Both the position numbers and the translations under genes were made by a program. From Fremontodendron californicum (Eukaryota > Streptophyta > Magnoliopsida > Malvales > Malvaceae), in NCBI GenBank assembly GCA_030761205.1, contig JAULJL010000025.1:5399501-5463500 (forward strand): DNA of 64,000 nucleotides, written 5' to 3'. Shown piece by piece: positions 1 through 9,595 of this stretch. A model generated the notes under the pieces. That model made no database searches. It was not told the origin of the DNA and worked only from the letters and a program-made list of their open reading frames with translations. Every line of letters begins with the position of its first letter. Position 1 is the stretch's first letter.

Positions 1-333
1 AAAATTTGGAAGGGCCAAACATAATTTTACTTTATTTCAAAAATCTAAAATATTTTAAAAGAGGGCCAAATTAAAAGGTCAAACAAATTTAAAGGGATCA
101 AACATAATTTTACCTATATAAAAAAAATAAAAAAAATTTAAGGAGCCCCGAGCCTTTGCCTGCCACCTCTCTCTCTCTCTATATATGAGTATAAAAGAAT
201 AAAAGGAGGGGCATCCAATTCAAGTTGTATTTGAGCACATTAATACATTTCGGTTGAGAACTAACATGTTTAAAATTAATTCATTTAAATGTTGTATGAC
301 ACGATACAATTAGACTCAATTAACACGATTAAC
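1..333. other. AT-rich intergenic DNA, degenerate repeat
   Basis: No coding signal is seen. A short direct repeat of a 'GGGCCAAAnnTAA...TTTTAC' phrase occurs in the first 120 bases, and a CT/AT microsatellite lies near 165-185. From about 240 the sequence resembles the repeat at 35.5-35.9 kb. Confidence 0.5.
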
Positions 334-730
334 ATGACTATTAACCTACCAACATTTGGTTGGAAGGAGTGGCTAGTGGCTCCTTCCTCTTGGATGAGAA
401 CAAGGTTCGAATCCAGGAAGTCGCCAATGTTGGGAGGGCTTTGCTATACCAACACTCCCAACCCGACAGGGATTAGTCTTCCATCAACCATAAAATGGGG
501 ATGGGGGGACACCCTGGGTTTAATACACCAAAAAAAAAAAATGACTATTAACCTATTTATAATCTATTTAAATCAAAAAATATTTTTGTTGATAATATAA
601 TTTTGACATAAATAAAAATAAAACCACAACTCATTATTCAAATTTAAAATTTAAAATTAATAGTTATAATTTATAAAATAATTATAACAAAATAATAATA
701 TCCACGATCTATAACATATGTTTAAAATTA
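240..730. repeat. Dispersed repeat, host copy of the SINE insertion
   Basis: The flanks of the SINE (about 300-348 and 541-690) align by eye with 35510-35690: both carry CACGATTAAC, then AATCAAAAAAT, then TTTTGACATAAATAAAAATA. The 35.5-kb copy has no SINE, so it acts as a paralogous empty site. Class unknown; part of the sequence is related to the CGTGTCAAAATTTA-type repeats of the Helitron at 39.1-40.4 kb. Confidence 0.55.
349..540 (+). mobile_element. tRNA-derived SINE, about 192 bp
   Basis: The element is flanked by a perfect 15-bp direct repeat, ATGACTATTAACCTA, at 334-348 and 541-555. It has a near-canonical pol III B box (GGTTCGAATCC, about 402-412) and an A-box-like TGGCTAGTGG (about 370-379) about 30 bases upstream, and it ends in an A-rich tail (about 529-540). 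Short length, internal pol III promoter, A tail and long variable target duplication are the hallmarks of plant tRNA-derived SINEs. It is not a tRNA gene: no cloverleaf closes around the boxes. The reading frame at 289-600 is a shadow across it. Confidence 0.85.
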
Positions 731-1479
731 AAATCTTCAAATATTGTCTATCAACAATTCAACATGATTAGGATTGTAAATGAATAAAGCTTTCGATGAA
801 CGATTCGTGAACAATTCGATTTTTGTTTGTTTATATTCATTTATCTAGCTAAATAAACGATTATAAACAAAATTTTAAGGTTCATTTATTAAACGAATCG
901 AACTCAAATAAGATATGTTCAGTTCATTTATATTCATGAACAAACTCGTTTATGAATCGTTTAAAACTCATTTAATAGATCGTTTAAAACTCATTTATTA
1001 TTCGATTATAATATGATTAATATAATTATTTATATTTTATTTATTTATAATATAATTAAAAATATTTATGTTTTTTATTCTATATTTAATAATAAATTAA
1101 ATTTAATAATATTTGTGTTTTTATTGTTTTATATTTAATAATAATTTAAATTTAATAATATTTATATTTATATTTAATAATAACTTAAATTAGATTTATT
1201 TTTTTTATTTAAATTTGTTTAGATATGTTTGTTTATTGTTCATGAACAGATTTTCAATTGTTCGTGAACATTTTCAATTATATATTCATGAACATAATCA
1301 TTTAATATTCGTGAAAAAATTCATTTAATTTAAACGAACCGAGCTTGAACACATCCAATTTTAAACGAGCCGAGCTCGAACACAATTCTAAAAATTCTTA
1401 ATGAACATGAACCAAACAGGCTCAAAAATAAACGAACGAATACGAACAAAGATCTGTTTTTTCAAACCCGGATCATTTA

Positions 1480-2757
1480 GGCTTCATTTAGATCCCATTG
1501 GTACTCCAGTCTAGTGGGATCCAAGAACAAATTTGTTTTCAACTACACCATGGGGTGCATTTGGATTGCACCTCACGGTGCAGTTCAACTCACTACCCCT
1601 CCAGTGGGGCACTTGAGGATTGAGGGTCCAGTTATTATCTGGAACCTCCAGTGGGTATTTTAATTACTATAATGTCCTTTTTTTTCAACAATTTTTTTTT
1701 CATTTTCTTATTTTTTATTTATAAAATTTATAAATTATTTATTTTTGTTAATTATCTCATCTTTATTTTTATTTTTTAGTTTATTTTTAAAATTTTTATT
1801 TAAAAACTTTTAAATTATTTATTCATTTAATATAATAAACAAATTATATAATAAATAGTTAATTAATTAAAATATATAATACTATTTTTTAAAATAAATT
1901 TAAATGTTAAATATTATTAAAATATATTATATATATATATATATAGATTTACCAATACACTTTTACATTAATGTCCTTAATGGTCATTTTCATTCTCATC
2001 TCACCACCACCGCTACTTTTGCATCCAAAAATATATCCTACCACTGATTTTAATCTCTCCGCTATAGTATCCAATCTCACTGCTACAGTAACTAATCTCA
2101 CCACCACCGCTGTTTTTAGGGTCCATTTGGATTTCACTGCACATCCAAAATTATTTTTGGGGGAAATCCCCCCAACTGAACGCACCCCCACTGGGGATGC
2201 AAAAGCTACTAACCCCTCCTGTTTAATTGGAGGGGTGGAGCTACTAGACCTTCAGTGGAGGGGGAAAACCCCCTTTTACCCCTCCACTATTTTTTTTTTC
2301 TTTTTAAATTTTATTCAATTTTTTGTAGAAGTTTTAACTTATTTATTTTTTAATTTCTAGATTTTAAATTATTTATTTTTAAAATTTTAATTTATTCTTT
2401 AAACTTAAATATTTTTTAAATAATTTTTAATATCATTTAATATAAATATAATTTTAATATTTATTTTATTATTTAATATAAATATAATTTTAATAAATTT
2501 TAATTATTTATTTTATATATACACATTTTAATCTAATACCCTTAATGATTATTTTTCTTTCTCATTATAATTCATCTCACCGCCACCGCTACGTTTGAAT
2601 CCAAACACATATCCCACTACTGATTTAATCTCGCTGCTACAGTAACTAATCTCACCGCCACCGCTGTTTTTAATCTCACTGGAGTCAATCTCACCGCCCA
2701 TCCAAATAGACCCTTAATCTCACCGGAGTCAATCTCACCGTCCATCCAAATGGAGTC
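1480..2757. mobile_element. Tourist-like (PIF/Harbinger) MITE, outer copy
   Basis: 3-bp duplication TTA at 1477-1479 and 2758-2760; ends GGCTTCATTTAGATCC and, inward from the right, GACTCCATTTGGATGG, matching the GGSYYYRTTTGG-like ends of Tourist elements. Its own length is about 680 bp; 2119-2713 is a second copy of the same family inserted inside it. The reading frames near 1949-2360 lie in its TCTCACCACCACCGCT-rich arm and are not genes. Confidence 0.85.
2119..2713. mobile_element. Tourist-like MITE, inner copy nested in its own family
   Basis: TTA duplication at 2116-2118 and 2714-2716; ends GGGTCCATTTGGATTT and, inward from the right, GGGTCTATTTGGATGG. The sequence just inside its right end (CTGTTTTTAATCTCAC) is the same as the site where it inserted in the outer copy, so the uninterrupted outer copy can be rebuilt by eye. 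595 bp, no coding capacity. Confidence 0.85.
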
Positions 2758-2849
2758 TTAGAGTCCTAAACATGATGCATTAATTTGGACAGATGTAAAG
2801 CATTGTGCTGATGACGAATCTTCTTTGCTAATATTCAAGTTGATAATAC

Positions 2850-3225
2850 CATGAATTAAAAAACTGAATCGGATCAGTAGATCGGACCGATTGAAGCGAG
2901 AGTCGATGGCCTGTTCGGTCCGACGGGTATATTAAAATCGGGTAATAATTGAACCGGTACAAAATCGGATTGAACCAGTTATATATATATATATATATAT
3001 TTAAAATTTTATTTGTAATTAATGAGATTTGAATTTTTAACCTCCATACCATTAAACCAAATGCATTTTTTTATTATTAATTATTAACTATATTTAAGAT
3101 TTATTTAACATTAAACTTAGTATTTAAGTATAAAAAAAATTATCAAATCGGTCAATCCAATCAGTTCAAAACTGAAAACCAAAAGTCTGACCGATTCGAC
3201 CTCCGATTTGATTTTTTTAACCTTG
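2850..3225. mobile_element. MITE of the GGTTGAACCGG-type family
   Basis: Contains diagnostic phrases such as GATCGGACCGATTGAAGCGA and ACCTCCGATTTGATTTTTTT near its ends. The flanks TGATAATAC (2841-2849) and AATAATAAC (3226-3234) are a 7/9 match and may be a decayed duplication. An (AT)n run lies near 2980-3000. Related sequences are at about 20.47, 20.93 and 48.58 kb. The 48.58-kb copy has a perfect 9-bp duplication, suggesting a Mutator-like origin. Confidence 0.55.
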
Positions 3226-4673
3226 AATAATAACATATATTATCTTATTTAAGTTGTCATTACCGATTTCTCCAAATAGTTCATCCTTACACTAATAATT
3301 CTCTCCACGATATCTGACTCAAGCGAGCTGTGATATTAGTCGAGAACTTTACCACTAACACTAAAAGCATACTCGGATGCTACTGTAAAAACAAAAATGC
3401 TTAAGATATCTCGTGCCATGGTAGTAAGCTCAAGATTTCGAAATTGATTTTTCTTTAAAAATTCCACAATATCTAATTAATTTGTCCTCACAATATATAC
3501 TCAATGTCATAAGTGTCAAATTTCTAATTATAAAAGAAATCAAATGTAGCACAATAAAAAATAGAATTGATAAAAGAGTATAAAGGATATTAAAATTTAA
3601 TAAAAAGGAAGAAGATACCATCTGGGCCATGACCCAACCTCGATCCAGGCCTAGCGTAGATCCAGCCTGTCAGAAGCCCATTTGGCTAATTTGAAATTTG
3701 GTCTTAAATCAGTTATCATTTAAAATATATTTGGAAATTTTATAATTATTATTTTTTTAAAATAAAATTTAAATCAAATATTGGATAAATTAATTGAAAT
3801 ACAATGACTAATTTTCTTCAACCAAATATTTTCAAAATTTATAGTTATTAAATTAATATTTTGCATCGTTTAATTCCAATATTGCATCATTATATATTTG
3901 TTGCATTAAATGCATTTTATTTTTTATAATAAGTATAATATGATAATGTTGATATTAGATATGCATTTGACTATTGAGCTATAATATTAAAATTTTTTAA
4001 TAGTTTCTATAAAATATATAAATAATTTATTTTATCATATAAATAAAGGAATTAAAATATTCAAATCATTTTAAATATCATAAAATTAGACTTTCTATGA
4101 TTATAATTATTGTTTATTTCATTTTGTAGTGAGTTGTGTAAAAATAAAAAAATAATTTACGATCATGATGAGCGTGATTGTCATTATTTTATTCGTTATG
4201 TATGCAACAATAATAAACCCAATGAAATGAAAAATGCGACATTGTAATTTAAATCCCCGGTTATATTTGTGTTTGATAGGTTTAATGAAATTCTCATTCT
4301 TTTTTTTTTTTTTTTTTTTTTTTGATAAGTAATTCTCATTCTTTTACGGAGACCAAAAGATTAAAAAAAAAAAAAAAAAAAGGCTATCGGCAAAATGAAC
4401 ACTGTATTGGTGTAATAATATAAAGTAAACTCATAAAGTTCGAATACCAAGCATGAAGCATTGCAAAAGCTGTTAAAGACTTATTACTTTTCGATACGTT
4501 TTTTTAATTCAATGGTTGAACAGAAAATAAAGAATAGCATTTTTTATACTTTCTTATGGTGTACAACTATAAAGAATATATGCAAAATATAAAGATTAAT
4601 GTATTCTATTTAAGAAACGGGCTAAAACTTAAAAAAAAAAATGCCAAATAATTATCCATATTTTTTTTACTCC

Positions 4674-4707
<34 letters not shown>

Positions 4708-4870
4708 GTCATCAACTATTTTCCTTTCCTAAAAGAAATCACAACCAAAAGAACAAGAGAAAAGGATGCGATGGAAGTTTAGATAGGTGATTTTGTCACA
4801 TAATACATTGTTTCAAGAAACAAAATTGAACGGAACTGAAAACAATTCAACATATGGCAAATTTATCATA
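3226..4870. other. AT-rich DNA without recognisable gene
   Basis: Mostly A/T tracts, including poly-T (about 4288-4323), poly-A (about 4364-4381) and an (AT)n microsatellite (about 4675-4705). A GC-richer patch at 3625-3690 looks like a repeat fragment. The short reading frame at 3430-3630 (-) has no recognisable content. Confidence 0.5.
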
Positions 4871-4942
4871 ATATTGTTAAAAAAAAATTATCAAAATACC
4901 TATAATTGCAAATTAAATATCAAAATGCTCTAAAAAAAATAT

Positions 4943-4979
4943 CATGGGAAGTCGCCATATGATAAGGCAACTTCCCATG
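4943..4979. repeat. Left GTCGCCATAT hairpin of the PMD element
   Basis: Near-perfect palindrome: arm CATGGGAAGTCGCC, loop around ATATGATA, then the complementary arm (GGCAACTTCCCATG) with one mismatch. The core GGAAGTCGCC is shared with the hairpins at 8.0-8.25 kb, but the outermost arm bases are specific to this copy. Confidence 0.8.
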
Positions 4980-5271
4980 GTTATCTTAAAATTTTTTTGA
5001 AAAATCATGAATTTATTTTGAAATTATTGTTGAAAACATAGTTCGAAACTAATTTTGTTAAATTTTTTAAAATTTGAACGTTTTACAACGGTTAAAAAAA
5101 ATTAAATTCAATTTAACCGTCTTAAATTTAAGATTAAAAAAATAATTTTAAAGGCTATAAATACCCCCTCCCTTCATTTTTTTCACACAAAATTTCAAAA
5201 CTACTCTCTCACTCTCTCTAAATTTTTCAAAGACTACTCTTTCTCTAAAATTTTCTCTTAGTGATTTCTAA

Positions 5272-7505
5272 ATGGTTTCATTGTTATTAAAGTTGCAAGA
5301 TAAGCATATATCTGCGGTTATATATCAAGAGGTTAGTAAATTTTTTTATAATTTTTTATCATATTTTTTTATAATTTTTTATAATTTATCATTATTAAAT
5401 TTTTATTAATTTTGTTATTAATTTTTATAAAATTATAAAATTATTACTTATAATAATAATTTTATAATTAATTATATTTCAAAGAGATTGTATTATTATT
5501 TTTTTATATAATTATTTAATTTAATTAATTATGAACAAAACCTTATTCGCGTCTTACGATTGAGTAATTTTTTTTCCGAAGATCCTCATCCATCTATTAT
5601 CGGTCACTTAAAGAGTGCCGGATTTTATTATGTAAGTTAAGTTCGATAATGTATAATTCTGCCAGACTTAATTAGTGTGTTGGTTGAGCGATGGAGACCC
5701 GAGACACAAACTTTTCATTTTCTATGTGGTGAATGCACGATCACTTTAGAAGATGTTACGCTCCAACTTGGACTACCAGTGGATGGCATGCCAGTTACAG
5801 GCACAAGTCTTCTAGATTGGAATAAAGAGTGCCAAAATTTATTGGGCGTTGTACCTCTAGAAGAGTGTCTGAAGGGCTCAATGGTGATAAAAACGTGGCT
5901 GCAGTCATTACAAAATCTCCACGAACACGCAAGCGAAGAAGAGGTAAAATATGCTGCTAGAGCATATATTTTACGTTTGATTGGAGGAATGCTAATGCCC
6001 GACAAATCGAGCAGTCGGGTACATTTAATGTATCTTCCATTGCTTCGTGATTTAGAGCACGCAGCAAATTATAGTTGGGGTTCTACGTGTTTGGCGATTT
6101 TGTATAGAGAACTGTGTCGGGCTACAGTTCCTGACTGCCATGACATAGGTGGATGTTTACTGCTTCTGCAGTCATGGGCTTGGCATCGACTGCCATTTAT
6201 TACTTCGTGCTGGAATTTTTCGCCTGTATACCCCCTTGCAAGCAGGTAATAATCTTGACTATTCTTATTAATTTTGTACGAACTTGTATTTTTATTAAGT
6301 CTATTAAGATTTTATATGTTTTTTAACATGTGGAGTCCTCCTAAAGATTGTAGCGATATTTCGCTCAACCTTCGAACTATAAGATCACGACTAGATCGAG
6401 AAGCATATCATAAGGTAAATGTTTCGATTGTTACATTCAAGTATTTTGTATTTAATCCATATGAAACTAATAATTTGTAATAATTATTCGCAGTTTGTGT
6501 GGATGCCATATTCTTCAAATCAAATTATGGCATATCTTCCATCAGATACAACTAATAATTGCAATATATAGATAGCAAATGCAGCATTGATATGCTTTGC
6601 ATATGTAAAGTGGCATGTTACTGACAGGGTGTTGCGACAATTTGGAATGCAACAATCAATTCCGCAATCACCGGTAAGGTTCACAAGATTGATATGCGTA
6701 GGTGCCATTAAGTATTTTGGCCTACGAAGCATCGACAATGGATCCATTTGTGGAATCAACGTTCTGAACAAATTCCGACAGGTATACCCATTGTTCGTAA
6801 TAATTTCAACCCATCTGCTGATTACATAAGATGGTTTAAAAATGAAAGTTGGCCTTTTGTTTGTCCACTGTCGGAGTTTGAGGATGTTAGGAGTATTCCA
6901 TTTCCCAGACAGACTTCAAATCCAACACACGAAATGGAAGTTTCTAGACCTATCCGACAACGTGGTACGCGTCAACCGGCGTCATCACATGCGTCGAAGT
7001 TCACTGCACCGAGGATGTCATTTAGTCATCCTGAATCTCAACCAGAACATGGCGTAGCATTCAGTCATCGTCATTCCGTCAATCACCCTGGATTTGATGT
7101 TGATGAGTGTTACCGACTAGAACCACCAATGACGAGGTTAGATGAACAGCTCCTCACCCCAAGTCCAAGTTCAGCATATCTAACTACAATGTATTAGTTT
7201 GAAACCCCTACGTCAGCATTTGGTACTACATCACTTGTGGATCCATCTAGTAGTCAGGTTCTTTTTATGGGTGCTGGCTCCTCGAATAGTGGGTTTCCAT
7301 TTTTTGATGCAAAACATGTAGGTCCCTCTAGTAGTGCGTTCCCATCGACTGATGTGGGTGAGCATGCGGATCACATAGAACCAGAACCAGTGGCGGTAGG
7401 TCGAAGACGAGGTCGACAACAAATACGTCCCACTGACGAGGTTCAATGACGGGTGTAACCAGCACATAATAGGAGAGTTCGACATTGTTGCTCAACACCA
7501 CGCGA
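5272..7505 (+). pseudogene. Plant mobile domain (PMD) / MAIN-like protein, broken
   Basis: Homologous to the plant mobile domain family (often labelled 'serine/threonine-protein phosphatase 7 long form' or MAIN-like), whose role is linked to silencing and genome stability and which also rides on transposons. Exon-like blocks: 5272-5331 (starts MVSLLLKLQDKH), 5530-5630, 5660-6246 (RWRPETQTFHF, then CGECTITLEDVTLQLGLPVDG-like core, then GGCLLLLQSWAW), 6330-6412, 6494-6672 (TDRVLRQFGMQQSIP) and a proline/serine-rich tail 6748-7449 ending GRRRGRQQ. Splice-like GT/AG bounds several blocks. In-frame stops break it: TAG near 6568, TAA near 6706 and TAG at 7195, and the 5.63-kb junction is out of frame. 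It lies inside a transposon-like element, so this is probably a transposon passenger and not a host gene. Confidence 0.8.
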
Positions 7506-8009
7506 TACGGGAGCTCCTCCGTAAATAATTAGAATAAACGTACTTTTTGTATAATAATCATGTATATTTTTAGAAGATGATTTTAATAATGTACGTTTTG
7601 TATAATAATCATATATTTTTTGTATTTTTCTTTTATTAAATGTAAAAATTAACCGTTATTTTAAAATTTTAAATGATTATTTATTAATTTTTTTATTTAA
7701 ATTTTATTATTAATTTTTAAATATATTAAAAAAATTAGTTTGAAAAAGGGTATAAATTTTTTAAATTTTTTTTAATTTATTATTTAAAATTTTAATTTTG
7801 TAAAATAAAAACTCAAAGTTTTTTTTTTTTTTTTACCGTTTTAAAACAATAACATACTTGAATGTATAATTAATTAATTAAATAATGTAAAATTAAAAAA
7901 TTAATTAATTATATATATAAAATATTATAAAAAAATATTATTTAGGTTTTTAAAATAATTTTAAAAAATTACTTTTTTTACAAAAATTTAAAATTAAAAA
8001 AAAAATGGT

Positions 8010-8244
8010 GTTGGGAAGTCGCCATATCATGTGGCGACTTCCCAACATTATATAAAAAAAAAATAACAAATTGCACTTTAAAGTTGCCATATGATATGGG
8101 GATTTTCAAGTGCAATTTTTTTAATTTTACAAAATTTAAAGCTCGGAAGTCGCCATACGATATTGCAACTTCCGAGCAAAATTTTTTTAAAAAAATAAAA
8201 TTTTTAGTTGGAAAGTCGTCATATCATATGACGACTTTCCAACT
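8010..8244. repeat. Cluster of four GTCGCCATAT hairpins
   Basis: Four palindromes in tandem: 8010-8046 (arms GTTGGGAAGTCGCCA), 8071-8115 (TTGCACTTTAAAGTTGCC, weaker core), 8141-8177 (GCTCGGAAGTCGCCA) and 8206-8244 (AGTTGGAAAGTCGTCATA). The central GAAGTCGCCATAT is shared; the outer 4-6 bases differ between copies, yet in each copy both arms match one another. They lie close to the right inverted end of the PMD element. Confidence 0.85.
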
Positions 8245-8319
8245 GATTTTAAAATAGGCGTATTTTGATATATAATTTGAAAACGTTGATAATTTGATAA
8301 AAAAAAATTTTAGCAATAT

Positions 8320-8338
8320 CTAAATAAAAAGATCTTCA

Positions 8339-8369
<31 letters not shown>

Positions 8370-8829
8370 ATACAACTAGATGTGAACGTATCATGCTAAG
8401 GAACAAGTGGGCTGAAATTAATTAGCGTATAATGTCGCGTCACATTTGGCCTGAAATTTTTGCAGATCATGGTCATCCAGGAGGCAGTCCTTTTTGCCGT
8501 CTGCCCACTGGAACTGATTCTGGGCTCATAAATCCAGAAACTTAGCCATGAAATACTAACAAGACAATGTTTCCGTATTTCAAGTAGTACCATTTTATAA
8601 TAGTTCTAAATTAATAATTAATAAACTGATAAACTAAGCTGAAGATGAATGAAATCTAGGTGATACAATGAAGCACAACAGAGAAGGGGATCAGGATTCA
8701 GGAACATATATGCTAACCACTTGAGCCACCTAAGTTGGATTTTATATCATATAAAAAGAATTTCTGAAGCTTAAGCTACTTGTTTGGCCCATTTAGTTGG
8801 ACGACGACCCTGATTGACGTTGCCGTGAG
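8320..8829. other. Intergenic DNA, (AT)n microsatellite
   Basis: An (AT)n run lies at about 8339-8366. The remainder has more balanced composition but no recognised coding content. The 65-codon frame at 8396-8593 (-) matches nothing I know. Confidence 0.4.
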
Positions 8830-9310
8830 TAGGAATGGTAATAGAGTGGGACAACGACGGATATTGTAAAATTCATCTCTGCTTCGTTATTGGAATACTT
8901 TACTCTTTCCCCTATCTCGCTCCGCGATGGATGTTAAAATTTTAATACCACTATCACCTCCATGAATATCGGTTAAATCCATAACCGCCCCACCTCGCTC
9001 TATCTATCTATTATTTATTAATTATTTCTAATTTTTTTCAAATAATAAAGTATTGTAAAAAAATTTAAATATAAATTCAACATATGCATCAAATGATAAA
9101 ATATTAGGTTTAAGTTTTTTTTTGAAAAAGAATAAAAAGAATATATTTAGTTATATAACTTTATTATTTTTTTAAAAAATCAAATATTTAAGGGTAAAAT
9201 AGTAATTTTAATATTCGGACGGACGCGACAGTTTAGGTGATTATCAAAACCGCTCCATCCCCACTTTTCAAAAAAAAAAAAAAAAAACCATCCGCCCCAC
9301 TCCGTCTCTA
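8830..9310. mobile_element. hAT-type MITE upstream of petC
   Basis: Left end TAGGAATGGTAATAGAGTGG; right end, read inward, TAGAGACGGAGTGGGGCGG. The internal phrase around 8945-9000 (TCCATGAATATCGGTTA) is the reverse complement of the end of the hAT element at 57613-59057 (TAACCGATATCCATGGA), so both belong to one family. No target duplication is visible here. It ends about 285 bp before the petC start codon and so may form part of its distal promoter. Confidence 0.6.
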
Positions 9311-9595
9311 CTGTTAAAAAAAAATTTCTTCATTTGAAGTGAATCACTTTCAAAATCCACCGAACGATTCGGGTTTTGTTACGAGCAAAGTCTTGAATTT
9401 TTGGACTAGGCCCAAGACTTGATGAGCCACTTCCAACGAAGAGAGAGAAGCATAATCCATAATCCACAAACATGTGGCTGATGTGGCACCATAGCTTGCA
9501 AACGTGCCTTATCTACTTGCCTGTTGCGGATCTCCATAGTATCGGATGGAAAACACACGCCAACAGCCTCACAAGTATACCCAGTATCCTCAATC
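9311..9595 (+). promoter_or_regulatory. petC upstream region and 5' leader
   Basis: Unique sequence between the MITE and the petC ATG. No convincing TATA box was found. A short upstream open frame starts at ATG 9472 and overlaps the petC start in another frame; it could be an upstream ORF if the leader is that long. Light-response elements cannot be claimed from sequence alone. Confidence 0.4.

Larger units (their letters stand above)
769..2768. mobile_element. Non-autonomous hAT-type element, outermost of a nest
   Basis: Perfect 8-bp target duplication AACATGAT at 761-768 and 2769-2776. The terminal inverted repeats are TAGGATTGTAAATG on the left and TAGGACTCTAAATG read inward from the right. 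Its own sequence is 769-1479 plus 2761-2768 (about 720 bp); the rest is a Tourist element inserted almost at its right tip. The body is AT-rich with TTTAAACGAACCGAGCTCGA-type motifs and has no transposase. A second member of the family is at 42161-42787. Assignment to hAT rests on the 8-bp duplication and the terminal TAG/CTA. Confidence 0.8.
4871..8319 (+). mobile_element. PMD-gene-carrying terminal-inverted-repeat element
   Basis: The outer ends form an imperfect inverted repeat of about 60 bp: ATATTGTTAAAA...ATCAAAATAC at the left and, inward from the right, ATATTGCTAAAA...ATCAAAATAC. Inside lie one hairpin near the left end, a broken plant-mobile-domain gene (5.27-7.5 kb), and four hairpins near the right end (8.01-8.24 kb). 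No clear target duplication was found. PMD genes are known passengers of Mutator-like transposons in angiosperms; that this is such an element is inference from structure. No mudrA-type transposase is visible. Confidence 0.65.

Noticed and set aside
402..412. GGTTCGAATCC as part of a tRNA gene
   Set aside because: No cloverleaf can be closed; B box, A tail and 15-bp duplication show a SINE.
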